Origin: Phoenix dactylifera
Lineage: Eukaryota > Streptophyta > Magnoliopsida > Arecales > Arecaceae
NCBI RefSeq assembly: GCF_009389715.1
Contig: NC_052397.1
Coordinates: 15,014,129-15,078,128 of the forward strand
Length of the DNA stretch: 64,000 nt
Reading direction: 5' to 3'
Shown here: positions 10,563 to 23,618 of the stretch, in pieces
Layout of the letters: each line of letters starts with the position of its first letter
Numbering within the stretch: the stretch's first letter is position 1
Made by a program: the position numbers and the translations under genes
The notes under the pieces: generated by a model
Seen by the model: the letters and a program-made list of their open reading frames with translations, nothing else
Database searches by the model: none
What the model was told of the DNA's origin: nothing

Positions 10563-13026
10563 ATGGCTCCGGTTTACCTCTTCCTCCTCACTCTGCTCTT
10601 CGCCACTCTCCTGTATCTCTACTTCAGACCCAGGTCCCACGCCCCGCTCCCACCGGGCCCCATGGGGTGGCCCATTTTGGGGAACCTCCCCCAGCTTGGG
10701 ACGAAGCCCCACCAGACGCTATACCACCTTTCCCACGTCCATGGCCCCCTCATGCACCTCCGGTTCGGCCGCACCGACACCATCGTCGCCGCCTCCGCCG
10801 CCGTCGCCTCCCTTCTCCTCAAGACCCACGACGCCAACTTCGCGGGCCGCCCACTCAGCTCCGGCCCCAAGGTGATGGCCTACGACGGGCACAGCGTCGC
10901 CTGGTCGCCCTACGGCGACCGGTGGCGCGCCATCCGGAAGATTTGCAGCCTCCACCTCTTCTCCACCAAAGCGTTGGATGGCTTCCGCCACATACGTCAA
11001 AGCGAGGTGGCGGCGATGGCGGCGGGCTTGGCGGCGGCGACGGCGGCGGCGGCGGTGGAGGTTGGCCCGTGGCTTAATGCGTGCACGGCGAACACGATAT
11101 CGAGGGTGACGCTGGGGAGGAGGCTTTTCGCGGTCGATGGAAGTGGAAGAGAGGAGGTGAGGGAGTTCAAGGAGATGTCGGTGGAGCTGACGAAGCTCGC
11201 CGGGGAGTTTGTGGTGGGAGACTTCGTCCCGGCGTTGAAGTGGGTGGATGTGGGAGGGGTGGTGGGGAAGATGAAGAGGTTATCGCGGCAGTTCGACGGC
11301 TTCTTGGAGAAGATCATAAGGGAGCATATGGAAGAGAGCGGTCCCGCGGAGCAGCATGAGGATTTCCTGTCTGTTCTCATCAAGCTCAAGGAGGATGGTG
11401 ATGAGGACGGTGGTAAGCTTACAGACCAGGAGATGAAGGGAATTCTTTTGGTAATAGCTCAGAATCTCTCTCTCGTATTTTTACATTAAACTATTAATAG
11501 TAAATGACATCAATTACTCTTAAAATACTTACCTAGGGTGTTATAATCCAATTTATCTAACCCTCTTCAGTCCAATTCTTGTGGACTCATTTAAGGTTTG
11601 AGTCAAGTAAATCAACAAGTACTTGATCCAGTCCAAACATAATGAGGTTGTTGGATTTGTTTAATTTGTGACACCTAAATACACCCAGGCAATGGATCCT
11701 CTACAACCTAACTAATTGGACATTTGGCAGATTTTGGTATATGCAAGGAATATTTAGTTAATATTTTTGTTTCTACATAAAACCTGGAATTTTGTATAAT
11801 TAAGGATTTTAGAGAATTTAGACTCTATGCATCAACATCGCAAATACACGATATCAATGACATGTTATTTTTGAGAAATAAATATTAATGTTTCCAACAT
11901 TTCAGCTTCACTAATACCACATACATGAATTGCGTCCGATGTCTGAAAATTGCAATGCGTTTTAAAATGACACACAAAGAAACATTTTCAAAATAAATGA
12001 AAGAAGAAACATATGATATTCCCACCTAGCTATCACAAGCCAAAGTTTCAGTAAGGCTAGTATGCCTGAAAAATAGAACCTTGAAACTTTTGGTCACTGT
12101 TATAGCAGAAACTATAGTTGTTGATGGTTGATCTTTGCCTTGGCCAAGATTTTTTTTTTCTTTTGGAAATAAAAAATGGCCATCATCAATCTATAATTAG
12201 CCAAAAAGAGTAAGGATGCTTTTTGTTAATTATTATTATTAGCTTAGTGGTTACATGGCACAAAGAATTATTTTAAGATTGCAATTAGAGATAATTATAT
12301 TATTTTAATAAGAGGAACACTGTAACCCACAACTATAATTATTACATCGGGGTTGATGACCAATGATTCTCTCCCTTCCAGGACATGTTTGTAGCCGGCA
12401 CTGACACCTCAGCAAGCACCGCGGAGTGGGCCCTAGCAGAGCTGATCCGCCACCCAGATATCCTCAAGAAGGCCCAAAAGGAACTGGACTCGGTCGTGGG
12501 CCGCGACCGCCTGGTCTCTGAGTCCGACCTGGCCCACTTACCACTCCTGCAGGCGATCATCAAGGAAACATTCCGCATCCACCCATCAACACCACTCTCC
12601 CTTCCCCGCGTCGCCGCCGACCATTGCGAGATCAACGGCTATCATATCCCCAAAGGCGCCACTCTCCTCGTCAATGTATGGGCCATCGGGCGAGACCCTG
12701 CGACGTGGGCTGACCCACTTGAATTCAGGCCAAGCCGGTTCCTTCCCGGCGGCGGGCACGAGCACGTCGACATCAAAGGCAATGACTTTGAGATCATTCC
12801 ATTTGGCGCCGGCCGGAGGATCTGCGCCGGAATGAGCTTGGGCCTTCGGATGGTCCAGCTCATGGCTGCCACGTTGGTCCATGCATTTGATTGGGCCCTG
12901 CCAGTGGGCCAAGACCCTGAAAAGCTAAACATGGAAGAGGCCTTTGGGCTGACACTCCAAAGGGCCGTGCCCCTGGCGGTGTGTCCTAAGCCCAGGCTAG
13001 CCCCTCATGTGTATAGAGCTGCTTGA
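10563..13026 (+). CDS. Cytochrome P450, CYP75B type (flavonoid 3'-hydroxylase-like)
   Basis: Two exons, 10563-11450 and 12382-13026, joined at a phase-0 GT-AG intron of 931 bp, encode 510 residues, the usual length. Residues 1-22 are a hydrophobic ER anchor, followed by the proline hinge [12 protein letters not shown] (30-41). Helix C has W121/R125; the I-helix oxygen motif AGTDTS is 301-306; the ExxR pair is E358/R361; FRPSRF is 411-416; the haem loop [10 protein letters not shown] has its cysteine at 444. Thr487 in GLTLQRA is the residue that separates 3'-hydroxylases from 3',5'-hydroxylases (Ala or Ser there). The family hydroxylates the flavonoid B ring at 3', using NADPH and P450 reductase at the ER. 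The family signatures VVVAAS and GGEK are altered (TIVAAS at 73-78, GGGH at 419-422), so exact substrate is uncertain. Exon 1 is markedly GC-rich, a monocot trait. Confidence 0.9.
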
Positions 13027-13239
13027 TTCATCAATGGCCGTAATGTGTTTCTTCTCTTCGTCCCTGGTGTGAGCGCTTGAGTGCCCATCTTTTCTTCTTC
13101 CCGTTTTTTTTCTCGCAATCATCGTGTCATGTTTGTCACCTTATAAGGTAACCATTGTGAGCTCTCTTTTTTCCTTTTCTCTATTTTTCTTTATAAGAAT
13201 AAGATGGATGTACTGCCTATCATTTCATAGCATCCATTC

Positions 13240-13517
13240 ATCGAGGTCAGACGTCAGAGGTAGCACCTGTGGAGTTTGATTGCAGAGAAGAGCAGATTGC
13301 TAGGAGAGTCTGTCTCCTATCAGGCCATGCATGTCTGCACGGAGGTAAATGGTGTTGTAGACTGAGTTGCCTCCTATGCAGCCCACCACTCTGAGGGTTT
13401 CATTTGGGCGAGCCACGGGTTAATGCCTGTGCCCTTATATAGTTTTTTATTTTCTAATCTTGTTGGCCGTATCCACACCCGTCGAGTGTGAACCGCCATT
13501 GTACCAAAAAAAAAAAA
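13240..13517 (+). mobile_element. Possible retroposed sequence ending in poly(A)
   Basis: About 270 bp of moderately GC-rich DNA, unlike its AT-rich flanks, ends in an A13 run at 13505-13517. Such a tail is expected of a LINE/SINE 3' end or a processed copy. Neither a target duplication nor a protein match was seen. It could instead be part of the P450 3' UTR or just downstream of it. Confidence 0.35.
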
Positions 13518-16465
13518 AGAGCATGGCTTTTAAGTATATTCTTTGTTTTTAGTTGATGGTTGTCTGCTTCCAAAACCTATTTCTTAATTTGTTGTAGAAT
13601 AAAAAATTATTAATTGGACCTGATTCACTGGTTCGATAATGGACCAACCTACAAACCAACATACATATATATGAAAAAAAAAAAAAGTGATAAAACATAT
13701 TTCTGCATATTACTTTACAGTTAGACTGCTGAGATGGTGAACTTGATCCAACCAATAATTTTTCGTTGAAAAGAGTGATCTTTAATTCAGATAGATTATA
13801 TTTTCTTTTTTTTTAATTTTTTGATATATTTTATGCATGAAACGTAATTGTTTATCTACAAATTATTATATTAACAAGATTTTTAAATTTTATAAGATGG
13901 TAATATCTTGATTATACCATAAATTTTATAAAATGCCCTTTCTCTCTCTCCCCCCTTTCTTCTTTTTCTCTCTCTGTTTTTTCTTCAGTGTACCTTTTCA
14001 ATTTTCTTCCTACATATTTTTTTTTTCTTTTCCTTCTTTTCTCCATCTTTTCTTTCTTTTCAACATCCTATTTGGTTTTATTGATTATCTTGGATTAAGA
14101 CAATGCAAGCAAAAGGCATGTTAGATGCATGAGTCAAAAGAGAAAGGATAAAAAAAAAAGAGAAAAAAAGGAGGAGGAGTTACCGAACCACTTTCTCTCT
14201 GTTTTTCTATATTTAGGGATTCAGAAATCCTAATTTCTGAATTTTTTAATTTATATAATTTGTTTCCCCTTTCTGGCTCCTTATAAATATGTTGATGCTG
14301 TTTATTTGCTTAAGATTTCTTAACCCACCTGGTAGTCTAGCTGGCCCACGTTTGGACCACCTTAGCTGACACAGATATCATAAATCCTCCCTCTCTCTCT
14401 CTCTCATATGTACAAACAATCATTAATCATTTATGTTTTAAAAAAAATTAAGAGGTTACAACTATATTAGTATAAGATGGAATTTTTACGCCATGCTAGA
14501 GGTACAATTGAGCTGGGCCGAGTAGCTCGAAACTTGATTCGAGATTGCTCGAGCTTTAAATATCTAAGCTCAAATTTAACTTGACCATAAAAACAAAATA
14601 CTCGAGATTGATTCGATTTAAATATCCCCTGAACTCAAATTCGAGCTCAAATTTAAACTCCAATCATAATTAAAAAATATAATTAAATTAAAATACAAAT
14701 ATTATATTTTAAACATTAAATTAATAATATATATTATCAATAAAATAAAATATTTATAAAAATATATATTTGACTAGGCTCACGAACCTTGGCCAAGCTG
14801 CCGAAATCATTTGCACCCGGCAGTTTTCAAGAGAATGTTGCAGCTACACTAATACAAGGTAGACAATAATTCAGGAATTTGCATGGACCGATTTTTATAT
14901 ACCGACCATAAAATGGGTAGCAATGGGGTTCGATCAGGCCTGACAACATTAGAAGGGACTTGAGATTTGCATCATGAGGTTTGGCAACCGTGGCTTGGCC
15001 CCCTTCTTGATTTTCAAGCCTGTCTTAGCTAGAAGCCTAGAACCAGAACAAACCTCACTAACCAGATCCAAGCTTTGCTTAGCCATCCAAGCTGCAAATA
15101 GACTTTTGGCCCTAATTCAAACCTAATTAGCAATTTATACACAATTAGTGATTTACAGAAATGTCACTGGGTATTAATATCCTCATTGTTTCTGGAGAGA
15201 GAGCTTGCCTGTATACCACAAAGACGGTCTCTTTTTTGAGTATCTTTTTTAAAGAGAAGCTAGCATAAAAATATGATTAGATAATGAAAAATCTACCATT
15301 AGACAAGAATGAGGACAGGGCTAGGCACAATTGTTAAGTTACTTCACCACACATTTTTTAGGCACGAATAGAATCAATTAAGATTGCTTAATTGGTAATG
15401 CATGACATCATGCTTATGTATGATTTTAAAACTTGGTGATACATATGCCTCGCAACCAAGCACAAACCAAACCTTGTTTGGCATCAATTTCTAAATCTTA
15501 ATTTTCATTTTCCAAAACACAACCAATGCAAAATCATATTTTTTACTTTAAACTTTTGAAAACCAGTTCCTAGCTTTAAAAAAAAATTTCTAATTTTTAC
15601 TTTTTTTTCTTCTGAAAATCAAAATCATCTATGGCCCCCACCACCGCCACCACCCTTGCCTATCTCCGCTGCTGCTACACACTGTACAGAGAGTATTCAT
15701 ATGCGTCAACACCGAGGACATACCAAGTCTCGGTACCTTACCGGTCAGATTCAATTTGCCCCATATTGAGACAATATGATTTAATAGTCTCATGAAACTT
15801 TAGAAAAATTCACATACTCGAGAATTTAATTTGATGATAAAGAACTGAAAATGGAGTAACTCCAAATAATTAAAAACTAGGTCAAGATTATATGCATGAG
15901 TGAGGAAAGTATTTTGAAGGCGAGCAATCAATTTTGCCCTTCCGAAAATTTAAATTGCATTCTGGTTTTGACTGCTTTAAGCTTCAGAGACATGCATATC
16001 ATCACTCTTGGACTGTGTGTGACTGCAAAATTAACTAGGAATGAGCCGCTCCAATCATATTTCGTGGCCTACAAAGATAATCCATGCAATTAGCCAAACA
16101 CAGACCAGCTGAGCTCATCTTAGAGGAGGAAAGTGTGCACCTCAGAAACAGCCGTTGGGCATGTTTAAACCATGTCAAGCCACCAGAAAGTGTTGGGCTA
16201 TACATTTGACCACTAACTTCAGATCTGCACGCAGAGCTGCAGAGGATCACTTTCTTTCACGGACCAAACCTCAGAGAGGCTAAGAATTCGCCTTGAAATA
16301 ATCATATGGTTGATTGGCTGTTGCTTTCTCAATGAAAATAGAAACCGCAGCCAGTAATCAGAATCTTATACTTCATATCTCACTTCCAAACTACGTCATT
16401 GATATGCCGCACAACTAAGTAGCTTGCCTTCATTTCTGATGGACCAACACCACCAATCCTAGTCT
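13518..16465. other. Intergenic region between the P450 and the helicase 3' end (convergent genes)
   Basis: Mostly AT-rich filler. A pyrimidine-rich block lies at 13930-14060 and a short (CT)n at about 14390-14405. A degenerate GAGCTCGAG-type repeat with AT-rich interior lies at about 14500-14820. A TTGTTTGGCATCA-started block with CCACCGCC-rich interior (about 15470-15680) resembles the element near 17.2 kb. Short open frames at 15896-16250 have no recognisable homology. The helicase 3' UTR should occupy the right end. Confidence 0.45.
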
Positions 16466-19400
16466 TTATGAAAATTGATTCTTAGATTCTCCTATGGAGT
16501 GCTCCTGCTCGAGTCCAAGATAACAATCTGATGCTAAAATTAGCTTCGTCTCCTGAAACCCCAAAACTTGAGTCAGAACATAATGAAAAGATGATGCAAC
16601 AAGACAACCATCAATAGTATATAATATACATCGAACCAAAGATTCATATCAAGCCAAAAAGATTAATGCTTGCATCTATATTCAGAGCTCAATGATGCAG
16701 GCCCTCTCGTATAATGTATTCATGAGCTGGCTATAGGTTAAAAATTAAAAGCAGCAGTGCTCTGTCATTCACAAAAAATACAAAGCTGAAAAAAAGAACC
16801 TCAGCACCTCAAGATGGCTTTTAAAACTCTGAGCTTGAGCTCTATGTAGTACCTCTCTCCCCAAAAGACAAATCAATCGAACAGTCCACACATTCACCAC
16901 AACCCCCATAAGAATAATTTTCCCTAGTGGGCCAAATAATAAATAACTCAGCAGCACCAGTTGAAACATTAAGTAGCCATCTAGTTTGCTTTACAGTTAA
17001 TATATTTGTTTTAAACAGTTGAGTATTTTATATGCTAAACAATTATATGATCGTTTTGCAGTTAGTTTGAAAACTTGCACGCGCTGTCTTCAGTACATAT
17101 TATTGTTAATCTAATGATCTAACTAAAACATCAAATGTGCTGTCTAACATGTCGTAATTAATTATCGAGGCCCTGTTTGGTATCACTGCAAGAATTAGTT
17201 TTCAGTTTTTAAGATAATCCTGTTTAGTAGAGCAGTTTTTATTTTTTATTTTTTAAAAAACTCTAGCACGGATTTTGGGAAAAAAAGTGAGCTATTAATA
17301 GTGGCTTTCACTTTTTTTGAAAAGTTAAATAGGTTCCTTTTAGCCCTGCTGCCGCCGCCACCACCATCCCTGCCGCCATCTTTGCACTACCACTGTCGCC
17401 ACTACCCTTGCCACCCCCACTGCCGCTTATAGAACTGATGGTTATTTATTTTTTTTAAAAAAAATTGACTATACCAAACATGAATTGTTTCTGAAAATTT
17501 ATATATAAAAAAACTAAAACTGAGTTTCAGTTTTCAGGTTTCAGAAAACAGAAAAAGTAATCTCAACCACAACCTTAGGTTATACTTTTTATTTAATCGC
17601 CTTATATAAACTTGGATATGATGATATTTTTGATATAGTTTGATTCAGATTAAAAAAATAAATCGCTTTGTTGCTAATTTGTCCCTTGATTCTAGGCTAG
17701 TGGGATTGACCAGGTAGGGCCCCTCAGAAAGATTGTATCATATATAATTCTTCTTGATTATATAAGCATGGTTTTTGGGTCTCTAGGATTTTGAGCTATG
17801 AATGGGACAGATCTGGATCCCTATGATAGACATAAATGCCAAAAAGACTGCCTTGAACAAAAACCAGATACCTCAAAATCACTTCATTCAGGCACATCAA
17901 TTTACGTTTTTAAAGATCATCTGCAGAGAATCCATCAACCTGGTATAAGATGCGCATGTGCTGCAGTAGTTACCAGTCACCCATTAGATCTATGAAGGTT
18001 AAGGTATTTATCCCTTCAGTAAATTTCAAATTTCAAAGGGATATGGAACGCTTGAACTCAAATTCCACATCTGAAAATACCCTCCCCCTTCCCATCATGA
18101 AGCAACATATTGCACCTAGTCAACTACAAGTAAAAATGCTGGCAATGAACCTTATAAGCAAGACTTTTATACTCAGAAGCAACATTTGCATCTTATGTTG
18201 TCATTCCTATAGTAATCAGCCCCTGAAACTAGGGATATTATCTCATTTCAACTAACAACCATCACCCTAGATATAAACCCTTTGGATTACTACCCCTAAA
18301 CATTCTCTGATGCTTGGGCAGACCTTTTAAGACTCCCTCTCTCCTTGTGACCCCCAGGTCATCACACCTCTGGACAAGAGGCATATCTAATTTAACCTTA
18401 TCTAGATCTTTCCCTAGCTCCACCAACACAAATGAGGACTTCCTGTTGGCCATGCATGATTATCATTTATTCTCTAACAGAAAAGCTTGACAGGTAGAAG
18501 CACCCTTAACCATTTTAATTAACTGGACTTATGTACTCCATTTGACAAAACTCTATTCGCCCAGAAGGTGGAGTGGATAACTTGCAAAGAAGATAATCTT
18601 TTGCCTTTTTTACCAAGGTAATAAGGACCCACTTTCGACATTTTCAAAAAACCTAATGTAAAGGGAACAAATTAAATAACTACTTGACGATATAGCTACC
18701 AAGGAATGCACCGTGTCTGAGTTACTTGCAGTTCCCTCTTGCTCTGTAGGATGTAGCTTCTCTTACTCTCTGTGAGAAGAGAGCAGACTAGCCTTATCAC
18801 TCACCCCACCAAAATAGCTAGAAAGAGAATGAAAAGTTCAAACACATCAACATTGAGAGCACATGCAAAAAAAAAAAAAAAAAACTGTCACCATTGGCTT
18901 AAGTACAACTTTTGAAAATACAAACATAGAGGTGAAGGGAAAAACAAAAATCAAACATAATAGACAGCAATTAAAGTATCAGAGATAAGATACAAGGTGT
19001 TGTAATTGCCCAAGATGCTAGCATAACCACAAAATTGGGAATAGGAAAATTAATTAAATCATAAATGTCCAAGCTTGCATGCATACTCTCACCTGGAGAT
19101 TGATCACTGTTGGTGGTAGCTCCATGCGAGTGAACAATCTGTCAGAGAAACTAACTCTTTTCAGAGCATATAGCTCTGAGGTGGTGACATTTCCCAAAAC
19201 TAGCCACCAAGCTTCATCTTTTACCTGAGAATAAGTGAGTCCATCATTACTCAAAGGCCAGCAACAACATGCTAGATGAAATTAATATATACAAAGAATG
19301 CTGGAATGCACTTTCTCATATTCCTTGAAAGCATACATTAGCACCATGCTAGAAGATTTAACTCACTTTCCCAAGCAAGTTGTTTTTTTCCAAAAACAAA

Positions 19401-22400
19401 GTAAACTAAGTAACTTAGAGTTGTCAACAAAGCCTTCAAATCTTTCTATTGGCACAGTGTTTTTTTAAATTGGTTCCAGTGAACCCTGTTCAAAGCTTAG
19501 CAGCATTTCTAAATTGCTAGATAACTAGCACACTGTTGTGCCTCTATTTAGCCAACATCATACCTGATTTGCTAATTTCAGAGAACACAACTTAAGAGCA
19601 GACAGTCATTTCTTAGACTAAACGAATTGCTCAAATTCCAAGGCTTTCACTAATAAATACATAGGTTTTCACAAACTTGACCAGCAACTAAGCTTCTCAT
19701 GGTTTTCAAAGATCATTAGATGGTTTAGACCACAGGAGAAGATCTCTAATACTATTGTTAAATGAAACCAAACAATTTTCACCTTTGGGAATCTAGGGGC
19801 GAATGCTCTTGATGTCGAGCACTTGGAATTAATTTTTTCCAATCTAATGTTAAGAATTGGAGACTTTTGGCCATCTTCCTCTTGAAGCTTCAATTTTGCT
19901 TGAACACGTGGAAACTGCTGAAGATCCTGTCAACATAGAATAATGTTAATAAAAAGCAGTAAGCACAATCCACCTCATTTTTAATAGAAGCAACAATGGA
20001 AACAACCAAATATATATAATATGACTTTCGTAGGTTGACACAGGCACACATCACCTGCATAAGTGACTAACTAAACTTCTTAAAACATCTTAGTTATTCC
20101 ATATTTCTAATCTAGAAAGTTATTTATTCCAGGTAGTAAGAGCACAACTTATTTCTTCAGATAAATTCAGAAAAGAAAGTTTGCCTACAAACTAACTCGA
20201 GAATTCACATGCAGAAATCTTTAAAAAAAATAAAATATTGTACTATGAACTTGACTCATAAGTCATAACATGACATAGGATGAAACAGCCCAGGCAGGCT
20301 GGGATGGAGACTGAAGAGGAAAAAAAATCTTAAGCATGATACAGCACAGAGATGTCCACCTGCCAAAGTGAAAATGACAAAAAAGTTTTCCAAGAGGTAA
20401 AAACTAATTTTTCATAATTCTTCAATATTCAAGAAGAGCACTTTTTCCATGGTCAATGTACTGGTATTAACTTACATGGTCAATCTTACATCTGATTTAT
20501 CAGCATATAAATATCCAGACAAAGTTGAAGATCAGATAACTGCAAAAAATAGTGCCACATATGGCCTTCCTAAAACAGAGATTATATAGAAGAAACATAG
20601 GGGCAAGCAAAACCTCAATGGGACTCACCATAAATGCCACCAAGATAATTCAGTTGCCACATATAACCTCTGCTGATTATGGTATTAAAGTGAGGCAAAT
20701 AATTAGGAAGCTCATATGGCATTCACCAGTATGCAGATTGTACTCAGATAGACTGACACCACCAGATTGTTAACAAAAAGTTAAAAACAAGTTAATCAAG
20801 TATAATAGAAGATTTATTCTACCAATACATGAACAAGTGGGACCTCTTGAAACATATTCATGGTAAAAGATGGCTATTATCCATGGCTCAATACTTTTTG
20901 TAGATACGTTCTCCAGATACAGTCATGGAACCTGTTTTGGTAAATAAAATGGTAAAGATAATGAGGTCCTTTATAAGCAAGTCTTGAAAATTGATTGTTC
21001 GGGCATGGAACGAGAATGATCCAGTATTTTCATGCTACAGCAGTTGTTAGAAGTCTAATATCCTCTGGACTAAGAATGTTGGGTAGTGAGAGTAAACACA
21101 GAAAGGCAGAATATTTTCCTCCAAAAGCAAGTGCAGACTAAAAGCTTACCCACCAGACTTCTAGTTGCCAAAACAAGTCTGTTTGGGAAGAGCTTCTGAG
21201 ATTGAAGAGATGAAAAAAAATGATGTTTATGATCCACAAACCTTAAGCTTTAAGCTCTTGTGGATTAAGTCATGCTTTATATAAAATTTAATGAATTTTA
21301 ACTGCTTATGAATGAAAATAACTATTTTTCACCAAGTAATAAAAAAATGAGCCTCATAAAGATACATTACAACATCTGAAGAACATAGATAAGCTATAAA
21401 CAGTTGTACCTTATATAAATATTGGTCACTGATAACTACTAAGATAACCTATACAGCAAAGTTATACCTGGTATAACTCTGGAGAAGGAAACTGTCGGAG
21501 CAACCTCTGCAAATTTGCATCGGGAAGATACAGTAGGTCCTGCAGAGTTGAGATACCAGCTTTCTTGATATGACTGAAAAGATCATTGTTCATGCAAGGC
21601 AACATCCACAGGGATGAATCTCTTTCAAACCACAAACCCTGAAAATAACAAATGTAAATTAGTGATGAGTACCAAACAATATCCATACCCTTGTGGGGAT
21701 ATCTCTGTGGTTATTCGTGTTGACAGCCAAATTTGGAAAATCATTCATTAAACTTATACCTAAAGAGAAAGGTCCCAAAAGAACAAGAGTGATACCACAA
21801 TGACTATTTTTCCCTTTCATCAGATTTTTTAAATTTTGAAGAACAATTAATTAAACTAACAACATAAAAGATTTTTCTCAATACTAAATTTTAGGTAAGA
21901 ATAGCATATCCTTGAACCTTGTAAAGACTCAGCCTGAGTACAGCAAATATATTGTGTCATAACACTTATACTCCTGACAAGACAGATTACCCAGTCCTTT
22001 AACATCTAGAGATATATAAAGTAGTGCATTCAAAGGCTTTTCTAAGAAATATGGAGCTTTATTAGACGGGGAAAATGACAATAAAATTTTACTACCCCCT
22101 GACTCCACATCCTCAATTGCCACATAAGATGCACACAGACACTTTCTTCTACAGGATTTTAGTTTATCCTTTTGTTACTTGCAGAATCTATATGCATATG
22201 TTTGTGATCATGAGACTGGCTAAATAACTCCGACAATGCATTAACTATTGATCATTGTCGATGCATGATGGTGATGCATATGGCTAGTTCTCGCAAAAGA
22301 TAGCTTGATCCACATAGGCAACAACACAATAGGGAGTGTTTGGTTGGAAAGATCTGGCAAATATACATGAATTTACTTCCATGACTGGTCAACCCGTGCC

Positions 22401-23551
22401 AAAGTCAAAAATCTTTATGGCCACCCACTTCAGTCCCCATCTTTGCTGAACCAAAGGCATAGAAGTGACAACTTGCAGAGGAGCCCAAGTTTGGGGATGC
22501 CACTTCCACAGCCTAATACACCCACAATCAAAGTGGAGGCATTGAAGCATGGTTAGATGACAGAGAACAAATGCCTATCAGTCCATAGAATATTAACAAT
22601 ACTTGAGGAATAGGAGCAGAAAAGCTACTATGCAACCCAGGGTTGGTGGAACCGTCCCGAACCGGGTGGTTCCAGCCATTCCAAGCCGTCCCGGTGGCTG
22701 ACAGGCGTGGTTCTGGCAACGGAAACTGAATCCGTTGCCGGAGGAGGAGAAAAGAGAGAAAAAGAGAGAGTAAGCGGGGGAGGGAGAGGGAGAGGAAGGT
22801 GTAGGCCGGCCGACGGAGGCCGGCGAGCCGCGCGGGGGATGCTCCTCCGGGCTCCATGGCTGGAAAACAGGGTGGATCCCCTGTTTCGTTCGAAACAGAG
22901 TCCGATCCTTTTTTTTTTATTTTGCGATTATTACGTGAAGTCGACAAGCGATTTGCTGACTTCACTTAAAAATCGCAAAATAAAAAAAGGATCGGACCCC
23001 CGTTTCAAATGAAACGAGAGATCCGCCCTGTTTTCCAGCCGCGGAAGTTTCCTCCACCTCCTGCCCAGGTCATGGGCTTCCCTCCCTCTCCCCCCCTTCT
23101 CTCTCTCTTTTCCTCTCTCCCACCTCCTATACTGTGTCGGTACAGGCTCGTCCCGCTGAGCAACTGGTACGGTGCCACGTATCAGTTCCGCCATCCTTGA
23201 TGCAACCCTTGATTAGTGCTGGGATGCACCAACATTTTTTAACAAAAATTGCATGCAAATTAGAAACAACCTTGCTTGTTGATTTAATGGAAAACCCATA
23301 CTTGCAAACTTCAAGAAAAAAGTGTTATGCCTAACTTTTGTACACTCTTCAAATCTCCACTTGAACCAAATGCAAGTACATATGCAAACATTAGGCACAA
23401 GATTTCTTGATCACCAATGCAAGGGAAAAAATGGAAAACATTTGCATAGTGGAAAGGCAGGGGGCCTCAATTTGTTCACCTAGAAGGAAGGAACAACCCC
23501 CCCTCTACGAGTGCAAGCAATAGAGCAAGTGTGTGTGTGTGTGTGTGAGGG

Positions 23552-23618
<67 letters not shown>

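Noticed and set aside
3957..13026. WD40 gene next to a flavonoid P450 as a TTG1-type regulator cluster
   Set aside because: The WD40 protein has an NLE domain and matches WDR12/YTM1, not TTG1; adjacency appears incidental.
16035..16969. Short minus-strand open frames of 66 and 71 codons
   Set aside because: No family resemblance; one overlaps the last helicase exon region's intron and the other its presumed 3' UTR.
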